Assembly: GCA_001644045.1 (NCBI GenBank)
Contig: LUUF01000076.1
Span: 1 to 64,000, forward strand
Source of the DNA: Methylomonas methanica
GTDB lineage: Bacteria > Pseudomonadota > Gammaproteobacteria > Methylococcales > Methylomonadaceae
DNA length: 64,000 bases
Direction: 5' to 3'
Shown: positions 56,441-64,000 of the stretch, one piece after another
Position numbering within the stretch: the first letter of the stretch is position 1
Layout: each line of letters begins with the position of its first letter
Position numbers and translations under genes: made by a program
Notes under the pieces: model-generated
What the model was told of the DNA's origin: nothing
The model's database searches: none
What the model saw: the letters and a program-made list of their open reading frames with translations, nothing else

Positions 56441-56617
56441 GGGTTGCGGAGTATTACCCCCGCCCGCCAACTTGCCTGCAAGACCTTAAACCAAGCCGGG
56501 ATGGGAATTTTCGGCGCTGAAACGTCTTATTCAAGAATCGGCTTATTCCGGCAAAACCGCACCTCGCCTCGCCAACACTATCTTCATCACTTTCATGACA
56601 ACCTTAGGGTTACAAGC

Positions 56618-57844
56618 ATGCGTACCAATCTCTATCAATCCGGCTGGCTGGTTCAAGCGGAACCGCAAAACTCCACCCTTTCCCGTCTAAAACTCCGCCG
56701 CCAACGCTGGCTGACTTTGCATCTGTGGCTAGGTCTGACGCTGGGCTTGCTGTTGTCGATTTACGGCGTCACCGGCAGCATCCTGGTGTTTTATCCAGAG
56801 ATCGACGAATGGTTGCATCCGGAGATGCTGGTAGTAAAGGTTCCAGCGCATACCGACTATCGGCCCTTGGCGGAAATTTTCGCGGCTGGTCGGGAAGCAA
56901 TGCCGCCGCAAGCAAAGCACAGATTTGCCACCTACCCGCGCAACCAACAGGCGGCATTCCAATTGCGCTTTACCGTTGCCGATGCCAACAATACCCTGGA
57001 AAGCTGGATGGTGGCGGTCGATCCTTACACGGCGCGGGTCACCGGCAAACAGCTCCAAAGCAGGTCCAGCGACTGGCTGCCCAGCACCTTTATCGGCTTG
57101 ATGTTCGAACTACATTACGCGCTGCTGATACCGTCCGAGGAAATCAGCGCGGTGATTGTCGGTGTCTCGGCGGTACTGCTGATTATCTCGACATTGACCG
57201 GCTTGATCGTCTGGTGGCCGTTGACCGGACATTGGCGCAATGCGTTGACCTTCAAAGCCAGGGCAGGCAGGGCGCGCTTCAATTACGACCTGCACAAAAC
57301 CTGCGGTTTTTATACCGCACTGGTGATGTTGCCTGTGTTGTTTTCCGGGATTTACATGGTGTTGCCGCATAACGTGGTACCGGTGCTGGAGCTGTTCTCG
57401 CCGGTGACTTATCGCTACTGGTTTCAATCCAAACCGCCCTATCCCGACGCACCGGCGATAGGCATGGATCAGGCGGTGGCAATTGCGCTGAAGCAATACC
57501 CGCAAGGCCGGCCGCACTGGATTTATGGCGCTACCGAGCCAAGCAAAACCTATACGGTTTGCCAGGACGGTGTCGACGCGCCCGGCAGCATCTTGCAACG
57601 CCGCTGCACCGTGATAGACCGTTATAGCGGCAAGATACTGGATCTGGACGACCCCAGCTTGCCGACCGCTAGGGCAGGCGAGGTATTTACCCACTGGCAA
57701 TGGCCGCTGCATTCCGGCCAAGCCTTTGGGATGGCCGGGCGAATTTTGGTGTTTATCACCGGGTTGGCGTGTCCGGCCTTGTTCATTACCGGCGTGATTC
57801 GCTGGCTGCAAAAACGGCAGGGCCGGCAAAAGCTGGGTAAGTAA
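56618..57844 (+). CDS. PepSY-associated transmembrane protein, possible ferric-siderophore reductase
   Basis: 408 residues from the ATG at 56618; the earlier in-frame start (56402) would cover a terminator hairpin and has no family match. About four transmembrane helices: RWLTLHLWLGLTLGLLLSIYG, a pair near 200-230 and FYTALVMLPVLFSGIYM, with a terminal FVFITGLACPALFITGV-like helix. His residues in the helices (LHLWLG, ELHYALL, DLHKTCG, PLHSGQA) could bind heme, as proposed for PepSY_TM proteins that reduce Fe3+-siderophore in the periplasm. It follows the receptor by 236 bases. Confidence 0.8.
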   Translation: MRTNLYQSGWLVQAEPQNSTLSRLKLRRQRWLTLHLWLGLTLGLLLSIYGVTGSILVFYPEIDEWLHPEMLVVKVPAHTDYRPLAEIFAAGREAMPPQAKHRFATYPRNQQAAFQLRFTVADANNTLESWMVAVDPYTARVTGKQLQSRSSDWLPSTFIGLMFELHYALLIPSEEISAVIVGVSAVLLIISTLTGLIVWWPLTGHWRNALTFKARAGRARFNYDLHKTCGFYTALVMLPVLFSGIYMVLPHNVVPVLELFSPVTYRYWFQSKPPYPDAPAIGMDQAVAIALKQYPQGRPHWIYGATEPSKTYTVCQDGVDAPGSILQRRCTVIDRYSGKILDLDDPSLPTARAGEVFTHWQWPLHSGQAFGMAGRILVFITGLACPALFITGVIRWLQKRQGRQKLGK

Positions 57845-57984
57845 GGTAGTGATCGCCGAATAAAATATAACTATGTTAAATAAATGGTTTGCATAGGCTA
57901 TATCCCGCACCACTAAAGCCGTCCGCACCCGTTAACACCGCTCGATTTATCGTCAAATGCCGCAAAAACCGGCATCGCATTGCT

Positions 57985-58000
57985 CTGGCATGAATTTTGG
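57985..58000 (+). promoter_or_regulatory. Sigma-54-like -24/-12 promoter of ECF sigma gene 4
   Basis: CTGGCATG-AATT-TTGG. The -24 box is identical to that of copy 1; the -12 box reads TTGG instead of TTGC, a mismatch in the key base. The end of the -12 box is 44 bases before the ATG at 58044. Confidence 0.45.
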
Positions 58001-58043
58001 TTGTTCGCCCTGTTGTCGACACCAAACTCCGCATATCGTAACC

Positions 58044-58550
58044 ATGAGCAATGCTCTCCACATCTCCCGTCTGATTGAAACTTACGACGAGGAATTACGC
58101 CGGGTGATGTTTAGGCGCTGCGGCTGCCTGGACACCGCCGCCGACATCGTGCAGGAAACCTACCAGCGCATGTTTGCCGGCAATTTGTGGCAGCAGGCCG
58201 ACAATCCGCGCGCCTTGCTGCATAGGATTGCCGCCAATTTGGCTACCGATTACGAACGCCGCCGCAATACTCGCAATCAGTATGTAGAAAACGACGATAC
58301 CAGTGACGCATCCTTGCAGGTAAGCGACGGCATCGATCCGGAGCACATCAATCTGGCGCGCGAGCGCTTGGACCGCTTGGTCGCGGCGATCGATAGCCTG
58401 CCCGCCAAATGCCGAACGGTTTTCGTGCTGCGCAAGTTCGAGGAACTCAGCCACGCCGAAATCGCCCAGCGTCTAGGCATCTCCCGCAATATGGTGGAAA
58501 AGCATCTGCGCAATGCCTTGACCGCCTTGCAAGAGCACGACGATTTCTAG
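58044..58550 (+). CDS. FecI-type ECF sigma factor (copy 4)
   Basis: 168 residues from the ATG at 58044. Region 2: FRRCGCLDTAADIVQETYQRM and RALLHRIAANLATDYERRR; region 4: LPAKCRTVFVLRKFEELSHAEIAQRLGIS and the helix RNMVEKHLRNAL. Followed by fecR at 58704 but then not by a TonB receptor: the next plus-strand gene codes for a VPLPA-CTERM exported protein. Target promoter unknown; the PepSY and receptor genes upstream are candidates. Confidence 0.92.
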   Translation: MSNALHISRLIETYDEELRRVMFRRCGCLDTAADIVQETYQRMFAGNLWQQADNPRALLHRIAANLATDYERRRNTRNQYVENDDTSDASLQVSDGIDPEHINLARERLDRLVAAIDSLPAKCRTVFVLRKFEELSHAEIAQRLGISRNMVEKHLRNALTALQEHDDF

Positions 58551-58703
58551 CAGCCGATTCGCTCCTGTTTTCACAGGGTTATGCGTCCTATAATGGCAAG
58601 CCACCAACCCTGAATCGCGCCCGATGAAAATTTTCAGCCTTTATCGCTCACCGCCAAGCAGCAGGATGCGTTGCCGCATGACGGCTCTAAACGGACACAG
58701 GCA

Positions 58704-59648
58704 ATGAAAATCTCCGCCGAGATTAAAGCGGCTGCCCGGGACTGGTGGGTCAGGCTGGATAGCGGCAAGCTTAGCCCAAATGAACATGCCGAATTTACCC
58801 GCTGGTTGGCCGCCGATCCCTTGCATCGCCAGGCTTACGAGCAGTTGCGCGAGCTATGGGGAGCGCTGGATGCTATCGCGCCGAGAATGACGATTACGGC
58901 CACCAGCAAACCCAAGCCGGTTTTTTGGCGATGGCAGTGGGCGCTGCCTGCATTAGCCGGCGGCTGCCTGGCCTTGTGGTTGTGCAATCCGCTATGGCTT
59001 ATATTGCGCGCCGATTTTCATACCGGCGTCGGCGAGAGGCGCGACGTGCATCTTAGCGACGGCTCGACGGTGCATCTGAACAGCAATAGCGCGCTGGAAG
59101 TACATATCGACGGCGCGCAGCGGCAATTGACCCTACTACAAGGCGAAGCCTGGTTTGAAGTCAGTCCCGACAAAGCCAGGCCTTTCCGGGTAGATACCGA
59201 ACACGGTAGCGTTACCGCGCTGGGTACAGCCTTTAATGTACGACTGCGTGACGGCAAAACCGAAGTCAGCGTCACTGAACACAGCGTAGCGGTAGATATG
59301 GAACAAGTCGACGGCAAAGCGCTACACACCGTGGTCGCCGAGGGCCAGCAAATAGCCTACAGCGCCGAGTCCGGGCTGGGCAAATTGCAAAACATCGACA
59401 GCCAGGCGGTTACCGCCTGGCAACGCGGCAAACTGGTGTTCGAGAACCGGCCCTTGGGCGAAGTGGTCGCCGAGTTGAACCGCTATCATCGCGGCTTTTT
59501 GCTTATCAACGATGCCGAACTTGCCCAGCGTCGCGTCAATGGCGTATTTCGTACCGATCAAGCTCTGTCGGTGTTGGCGGCGTTGGAAACCTCTCTACAA
59601 CTGCGTTCCACCCGGTTTGGCGAGTATCTGATCGTATTGCACCGCTAA
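58704..59648 (+). CDS. FecR-type anti-sigma regulator (copy C)
   Basis: 314 residues from the ATG at 58704, which follows ACAGG. Sigma-binding N-terminus (AARDWWVRLDSGKLSPNEHAE; RWLAADPLHRQAYEQL), one membrane helix (about 85-105), periplasmic FecR domain (LSDGSTVHLNSNSALEV; GEAWFEVSPDKARPF) and C-terminal part. The upstream ATG at 58671 gives a short non-conserved leader. The STN receptor it listens to is not adjacent. Confidence 0.92.
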   Translation: MKISAEIKAAARDWWVRLDSGKLSPNEHAEFTRWLAADPLHRQAYEQLRELWGALDAIAPRMTITATSKPKPVFWRWQWALPALAGGCLALWLCNPLWLILRADFHTGVGERRDVHLSDGSTVHLNSNSALEVHIDGAQRQLTLLQGEAWFEVSPDKARPFRVDTEHGSVTALGTAFNVRLRDGKTEVSVTEHSVAVDMEQVDGKALHTVVAEGQQIAYSAESGLGKLQNIDSQAVTAWQRGKLVFENRPLGEVVAELNRYHRGFLLINDAELAQRRVNGVFRTDQALSVLAALETSLQLRSTRFGEYLIVLHR

Positions 59649-59683
59649 GCGACGATTTTATAGATGCCCCGCCGACATCGGCA

Positions 59684-59788
59684 TCAGCGGAGCTTGAGGA
59701 CTCGGGCAAATTGTCGACTTTTGCCGTCGGCCTTACTGCCCAAAATATCCGCCGGCGAACCGTCCGGAAAAATAAATTGCAAACGCAT
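59684..59788 (-). other. Possible 34-residue reading frame on the minus strand
   Basis: A short frame with TAAGG a few bases before its ATG codes for a peptide with IFPDGSPAD and a basic tail ending LKLR. No family recognised; it may be a remnant of a larger gene or chance. It lies in the 355-base gap between fecR and the VPLPA-CTERM gene. Confidence 0.2.
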
Positions 59789-59834
59789 TGAACCTTACGG
59801 CGGCTTCGTGGAATTAACTTCCGAATGCAGTTTG

Positions 59835-59865
59835 CCTTGAGCGACTCCCCTAAGTCGACTCAAGG
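59835..59865. repeat. Hairpin upstream of the VPLPA-CTERM gene
   Basis: CCTTGAGCGACT pairs with AGTCGACTCAAGG with one bulged base and a 6-base loop. No U-tract follows, so a regulatory or processing hairpin is as likely as a terminator. It ends 139 bases before the ATG at 60004. Confidence 0.35.
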
Positions 59866-60003
59866 CGGGGCCGCATTCACGCTAGGCATTTGGTCGATGC
59901 CGACGCAACAGCAATCGTTCCCATGGAACAAAAACCGCAGCTAACCAATGGCTTGCCGTTGCTTAGCTGCACCCTATTGATCTTATCGACAGAGGATGGA
60001 AGT

Positions 60004-60693
60004 ATGAGATTAAACATTGCTAAAACAGTCATTGCCGCCGTTTTGCTAATCGGTGCGTCGCAAGCGAACGCCAGCGTAGTTACTACCGACACGCCAGGCG
60101 ATTATTTGGCTACGTACACAGGCAGTAGGGCCGGCGATCTGGATGTAATAGACGCGCTGCTCACCTATAATCCGGCCAGCGATATTTTCCATTTCGAAAG
60201 CACGTTTGCCGCCAACATCGGCGCATCGCCGTCCGGGTTTTACATTTTGGGGATCAATCGAGGCAGCGGCACCGCTGCGTTTGCTGCAAACGGTCTGCAG
60301 AATGTGCTGTTCGATTCGGTAGTGCGCATCAATTTGGACGGTAGCGGCGCGGTGAACCGTTTGGGGCCGAATGGCGGTAGTACTCCATTTGCCGCGGGAA
60401 CAGCCTCGATTCAAGACAATCGGCTGATTGCCGACATAGCCGGCAGTCTGTTGCCTGCCAACGGCTTTGCCAAAACCGACTATACCTGGAATCTTTGGCC
60501 GCGCGATGGCGCGGCGAGCGCGGGGTTTACGCAAATTTCCGATTTCGCGCCCGACATTAATAACGCCGGCGTCCAGGTAGTACCGCTTCCCGGCGCATTT
60601 TGGCTGTTCGGTTCGGTATTGGGATTGTGCAAACTCGCAGGCAGAAGCAAGCGTTTTGTTCCGTTCACAATTAAATCAGAAATTATGATTTAA
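60004..60693 (+). CDS. Exported protein with VPLPA-type exosortase sorting signal
   Basis: 229 residues from the ATG at 60004 (GAGGATGG precedes it). Signal peptide about 1-23 (SQANA-SV). The middle part looks like a beta-rich secreted domain (FHFESTFAANIGASPSGFYILG) of unknown role. The C-terminus has VVPLPGAFWLFGS, a hydrophobic helix and basic residues (GRSKR): the VPLPA-CTERM variant of the PEP-CTERM tripartite signal cleaved by an exosortase. An unusual 13-residue tail follows the basic cluster. No exosortase is in the window. Confidence 0.78.
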   Translation: MRLNIAKTVIAAVLLIGASQANASVVTTDTPGDYLATYTGSRAGDLDVIDALLTYNPASDIFHFESTFAANIGASPSGFYILGINRGSGTAAFAANGLQNVLFDSVVRINLDGSGAVNRLGPNGGSTPFAAGTASIQDNRLIADIAGSLLPANGFAKTDYTWNLWPRDGAASAGFTQISDFAPDINNAGVQVVPLPGAFWLFGSVLGLCKLAGRSKRFVPFTIKSEIMI

Positions 60694-60720
60694 GCTGATA
60701 AGCGCATGAATGTCCGTAAG

Positions 60721-60755
60721 CCCGTTCGTATCTTTCGGTGCGTGACACGAGCGGG
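60721..60755. repeat. Inverted repeat in the gap between the VPLPA-CTERM and rlpA genes
   Basis: CCCGTTCGT pairs with ACGAGCGGG (one G-T wobble) around a 17-base loop. It precedes the stronger hairpin at 60789. Confidence 0.35.
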
Positions 60756-60788
60756 TTTGCGGCTATTAAAAGATCAATCATCCTGTAC

Positions 60789-60822
60789 GGCTGGTTCTGT
60801 TAGGCAAAACCAGCCTTCTTTA
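60789..60822. terminator. Terminator between the VPLPA-CTERM gene and rlpA
   Basis: GGCTGGTT/AACCAGCC, perfect 8-base stem with an 11-base loop, followed by TTCTTTAG. Lies between convergent genes and could act on both. Confidence 0.6.
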
Positions 60823-60838
60823 GTCCCGCATGCGCCCG

Positions 60839-61339
60839 TTACTCAACGCCGGACGGCGTTGCCAGATAACTTACCTCCACCTCCGTCAAACCGCTGATGC
60901 CGATTTGCTTGGCCGCGCCTTGCGATAGATCGATCAATCGATTCGGGCTGAACGGACCTCTATCATTAATCAGCACATCGACATAGCGGCCATTGCGTAA
61001 ATTGGTGACGCGGACTTTCGACGGAATCGGCAAGGTTTTATGCGCGGCCGAAAAGCCTTGCGGATCGAAACGGCTGCCGTCGGCGGTGCGATTACCCGAT
61101 TCAGCGCCGTACCAGGAAGCCAGACCGGTTTCCCGATAACCGTTCGCCGATACCAGCGGGTAATAAGTGACGCCTTTAACGGTGTAGGGCCTGTTGTAAG
61201 CGGCGTTGTTTTGATAGGTCGGTAGTTGGGCCGGCCCGGGCGGTCGCGGCGGCTCGGATGCGCAGCCCGCCAACAGGCCGAGTAAAATCAACAAAAAGCC
61301 TGGATTGGCAAGCGCCTGGACTAGTTGGTTTCGCGGCAT
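60839..61339 (-). CDS. rlpA: RlpA-family septal ring lipoprotein
   Basis: 166 residues. Signal peptide and lipobox LLAGC (from the ATG at 61339, preceded by GGAGC; an ATG at 61387 is possible). The double-psi beta-barrel has GLASWYGAESGNRTADGSRFD and LPIPSKVRVTNLRNGR with the catalytic-type NDRGPF. RlpA proteins are lytic transglycosylases acting on denuded glycan at the septum. There is no SPOR domain at the C-terminus, so this is the short form. Confidence 0.9.
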   Translation of the reverse strand: MPRNQLVQALANPGFLLILLGLLAGCASEPPRPPGPAQLPTYQNNAAYNRPYTVKGVTYYPLVSANGYRETGLASWYGAESGNRTADGSRFDPQGFSAAHKTLPIPSKVRVTNLRNGRYVDVLINDRGPFSPNRLIDLSQGAAKQIGISGLTEVEVSYLATPSGVE

Positions 61340-61610
61340 TCGATAGCTCCACAAGGCGTACTTTATTGGGCGCGTATGCGCTGGCAATATCTAATCATAA
61401 ATCGACGCTCTCGTTAAAATCCGTTTGCTTTACCTGCGCCTTCCCCTTCATCCGACCGGATGAGCGTTGCCGGCGCGCGCCCATCCCGTCAAAATCGGCC
61501 AGCCCGAACAGGTTTGGTTATAATGCCGGCATCAGGAAATAGACAACTAAGGCTGGGATAGCGATTTCTTTGTTTACCGTAGCGGCAAACAGCACTTGAA
61601 GGGGAGATGA

Positions 61611-62912
61611 ATGGCGAACGAACTGCATAAAATCGTGATTGTCGGCGGCGGAGCAGCGGGGCTGGAACTGGCGACAGAATTGGGACACAAACTCGGCAAA
61701 GCCGGCAAGGCGGAAATCACGCTGTTGGACGCTTCGTCCACCCATATCTGGAAGCCCTTATTGCACGAAGTGGCGTCCGGCACGCTGGCCGAGGCCGAGG
61801 AAATCGAATATCTGGCCCAGGCGCATAGTAATCACTTCCGTTTCTTGTTCGGCAAAATGGAAGGTTTGAATCGGGAAAACAAGGAAATCATCGTCAGCTC
61901 GATTACCAACAAGAAAGGCGAAGAGATCATTCCGCAACGCCGCTTCAAGTACGACACCTTGGTGATGGCGGTCGGCAGCGTCAGCAACACTTTTGGCATC
62001 AAGGGCGTCGATAAATATTGCCGGTTTATAGATACCACTAAGGAAGCCTTCCGTTTTCAAAAACAGCTGGTGGAGACTTATTACATTCAGTCCTACGCCA
62101 ACCAAAGCCAGCAGCGCGATAAGCCGCTGTCGATTGTGATCATCGGCGCCGGGGCGACGGGCGTGGAATTGTCCGCCGAGTTGCACGAAGTGACCAAATT
62201 GCTGGCCACCTACGGGCTGGAAGGCTCGATTGACGTCAACATCACCATCATCGAAGCTGCCACCCAATTGCTGCCGGCCCTGCCGCCGCGCTTGTCGCAA
62301 GCCACCCAGGAACAATTGATCAAGCTGGGCATCCAGTTAAAACTGGGCCGCAAGGTAACCGAAGTCACCGAAACCGAGGTACATACCTACGACGGCGAAG
62401 TATTCGATGCGGATTTAAAAGTCTGGGCGGCCGGTATCAAGGCGCCTGACTGGATGAAAAATCTGGACGGTTTGGAATCCAACCACATAAATCAATTGGT
62501 GGTCGATCAGACCTTACAAACCAGCGACCCGAACATTTTTGCCATCGGCGACTGCGCCGCTTGCGCCTGGGTCGGCCACGGCGGCAACGTGCCGCCGCGC
62601 GCCCAGTCCGCGCACCAAATGGCCTCCACCGTGGCCAAAACCATCGTCAACCGCCTGAAAGGCAAACCGGGCGTACCGTTCGTGTATCGCGATTACGGTT
62701 CGCTGGTGTCGCTGGGTAAATTCAGCACGGTCGGTTCCTTGATGGGCAGCCTGATGGGCACCGTCAGCGTCGGCGGCTTCATTGCCTATGCCGTGTATTT
62801 GTCCCTGTACAAAATGCACCAAGTAGCGATCCACGGCTATTTCCGCACCGCGATGCTGACCTTATCCAATCTGTTCCGGCGCAGTACCCATGCCAAAATG
62901 AAAATGCACTAA
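61611..62912 (+). CDS. ndh: Type II NADH dehydrogenase (NDH-2)
   Basis: 433 residues. N-terminal FAD motif VIVGGGAAGLELATELG, the second NAD motif IVIIGAGATGVELSAEL, and FAIGDCAAC before the C-terminal membrane-associated region (LSLYKMHQVAIHGYF). It oxidises NADH and reduces quinone without pumping protons, on the cytoplasmic face of the inner membrane. AAGGGGAG precedes the ATG. Closely followed by a YcxB-like gene (25 bases). Confidence 0.93.
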   Translation: MANELHKIVIVGGGAAGLELATELGHKLGKAGKAEITLLDASSTHIWKPLLHEVASGTLAEAEEIEYLAQAHSNHFRFLFGKMEGLNRENKEIIVSSITNKKGEEIIPQRRFKYDTLVMAVGSVSNTFGIKGVDKYCRFIDTTKEAFRFQKQLVETYYIQSYANQSQQRDKPLSIVIIGAGATGVELSAELHEVTKLLATYGLEGSIDVNITIIEAATQLLPALPPRLSQATQEQLIKLGIQLKLGRKVTEVTETEVHTYDGEVFDADLKVWAAGIKAPDWMKNLDGLESNHINQLVVDQTLQTSDPNIFAIGDCAACAWVGHGGNVPPRAQSAHQMASTVAKTIVNRLKGKPGVPFVYRDYGSLVSLGKFSTVGSLMGSLMGTVSVGGFIAYAVYLSLYKMHQVAIHGYFRTAMLTLSNLFRRSTHAKMKMH

Positions 62913-62937
62913 CCCACAACTCCACCGAGCGATATAC

Positions 62938-63459
62938 ATGTTAGAAATTGAATACGAATTCCGCGAAGAAGACCTAGTCCACTTTAATGAGGAAAGGCTG
63001 AAAAGAGATCCGGAAATGCAGAAAAAAATCCGCCAAAACCGCATCTTCGCGCCCGGCGTGATGATGGCCATCGGCTTGTTTTATTACGTGTACTACCAGG
63101 ATATGACCACTACCGCCTACATTACCATCCTGGCCCTGGCCTGGTCGTTTGCCTCGCCGTTCATCATGAAGATGGATTTGCGCCGGCAGTTTTTCGATAA
63201 ATATACCGAAGCGGAAAAAAAAGCGCTGTTTGGTATCCACTGGCTGAGCATCGAGCCGGAATTCCTGCAAGAACGCGCGCCCGGCGGCAAAAGCAAAACT
63301 CCCTGGAAGGACATGTTACGGGTCGAAAAACATAAAGACTATGTCTACATCTATGTGGATATCGATGCGGCGATTGTGATTCCGCGCGCCACGGTCAAGA
63401 AAGGCGATTTAAAGGCGTTTGCCAAGCAGGCTGAGGGGATGATTGAGAGGGCGGGTTGA
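62938..63459 (+). CDS. YcxB-like small membrane protein
   Basis: 173 residues with two hydrophobic helices (about 38-56 and 60-80), a charged linker and a C-terminal PH-like domain (WKDMLRVEKHKDYVYIYVDIDAAIVIPRA) as in the YcxB family of unknown function. Starts 25 bases after ndh, so likely cotranscribed. Confidence 0.75.
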   Translation: MLEIEYEFREEDLVHFNEERLKRDPEMQKKIRQNRIFAPGVMMAIGLFYYVYYQDMTTTAYITILALAWSFASPFIMKMDLRRQFFDKYTEAEKKALFGIHWLSIEPEFLQERAPGGKSKTPWKDMLRVEKHKDYVYIYVDIDAAIVIPRATVKKGDLKAFAKQAEGMIERAG

Positions 63460-63466
63460 CGATACT

Positions 63467-63504
63467 TTTCCGTATATCTGGTGAATGTGGAAGATATACG
63501 GAAA
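63467..63504. terminator. Strong hairpin after the YcxB-like gene
   Basis: TTTCCGTATATCT/AGATATACGGAAA, a perfect 13-base stem with a 12-base loop, 7 bases after the stop codon. No clear U-tract follows, so mRNA stabilisation is also possible. Confidence 0.55.
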
Positions 63505-63548
63505 CCACATAACTACTTGTTAGCCTACATACTTGGCAAATCAAGGAG

Positions 63549-63998
63549 ATGTCATTGAAAATTTTTATTAGAGCAACTTGTGTCTTAAGTGCAGTGCTTG
63601 CATTCCTGTGGATATTGGATAGGTCTCATGGAGATGTTTTTAAAGCATTAAAGGTTGGTTTGTCGCCTGTCGTTGTGATGCTTGTATTAGAAAAATGGCA
63701 TAAAAGTAACGAAGCGCGAAAAGCGAGCGGCCTTAGTGATCTTCAGTTCATGCTTAAAGAAGCTGGTAGCGCTGAGAAACTGAAGAGAAATGCCTCTTCG
63801 CTATATCGTATTGCATTAGTAATAAGTGTATTTTCATATCTGATTATATTCCTGAGTTTAATTTCTCTGCGCGGCCAATCACTTCATAGTACCAGCCCTT
63901 ACATTTTCATCGTGGGGTCTATCTTTCTCTTGTTGATTGCCAGGGCGTTTTTTCAAGAATCGCGAAAAATGAAACGGGCTGCGGATGTCGAAATCTAA
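63549..63998 (+). CDS. Small membrane protein of unknown function
   Basis: 149 residues (147 if started at TTG). Three hydrophobic segments (about 8-22, 30-48 region weak, and 95-140) with a charged middle. Not recognised. Clearly more AT-rich than its neighbours, which may mark recent acquisition. The ATG at 63549 directly touches AAGGAG, too close for normal initiation; a TTG at 63555 is 6 bases from it and may be the true start. Confidence 0.55.
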   Translation: MSLKIFIRATCVLSAVLAFLWILDRSHGDVFKALKVGLSPVVVMLVLEKWHKSNEARKASGLSDLQFMLKEAGSAEKLKRNASSLYRIALVISVFSYLIIFLSLISLRGQSLHSTSPYIFIVGSIFLLLIARAFFQESRKMKRAADVEI

Positions 63999-64000
63999 TT

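Noticed and set aside
57110..57928. Minus-strand frame of 272 codons opposite the PepSY gene
   Set aside because: Antisense shadow of a well-supported membrane protein; the translation is His/Gln/Arg-rich with no domain.

Overview
The window looks like a piece of a gammaproteobacterial chromosome of moderate-to-high GC. The mix of YcgL, DUF2333, PriA, DUF5765, FecI/FecR modules and a VPLPA-type exosortase substrate fits a Methylococcales methanotroph such as Methylomonas. That placement is inference: no methane- or methanol-oxidation gene lies here. I see no rRNA, tRNA or CRISPR array.

Layout. 0-1 kb: a tyrosine-recombinase remnant beside the 3' end of guaA, probably the scar of an integrated element. 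1-5.2 kb: guaB, a zinc-ribbon methyltransferase and guaA, all on the minus strand. 5.2-16.6 kb: mostly housekeeping genes (two membrane proteins, ycgL, DUF2333, DUF4389, dinB, a GtrB-GtrA fusion with a polytopic partner, an NlpC/P60 lipoprotein, a nitroreductase, DUF5765, priA). 17.0-21.5 kb: a tight five-gene minus-strand run (spore-photoproduct-lyase-like radical SAM protein, SDR, K+ channel with RCK, free RCK protein, dsbB).

22.7-34 kb: an organosulfur island on the plus strand. It holds an aryl-sulfate sulfotransferase, a Tat-exported sulfatase, a GntR/UTRA regulator with an inverted-repeat operator just before its start codon, an AprA-like flavoprotein with an AprB-like ferredoxin, a PAPS-type sulfotransferase, a sulfonate-type ABC importer whose ATPase gene is frameshifted, and a HEAT-repeat protein. 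A reasonable reading is capture of organic sulfate or sulfonate, periplasmic release or transfer of sulfate, import, and cytoplasmic redox processing. 34-39.9 kb: a tripartite RND efflux operon.

40-61 kb: an iron/TonB region with four TonB-dependent receptors, four FecI-type ECF sigma factors, three FecR anti-sigma proteins, a PepSY membrane protein, a sialidase-fold protein and a VPLPA-CTERM exported protein. All four ECF sigma genes carry a sigma-54-like -24/-12 motif 41-49 bases before their start codon. This is the most striking regulatory signal I found, since fecI genes are usually under Fur control. 61-64 kb: rlpA, a type II NADH dehydrogenase, a YcxB-like protein and an AT-rich small membrane protein.
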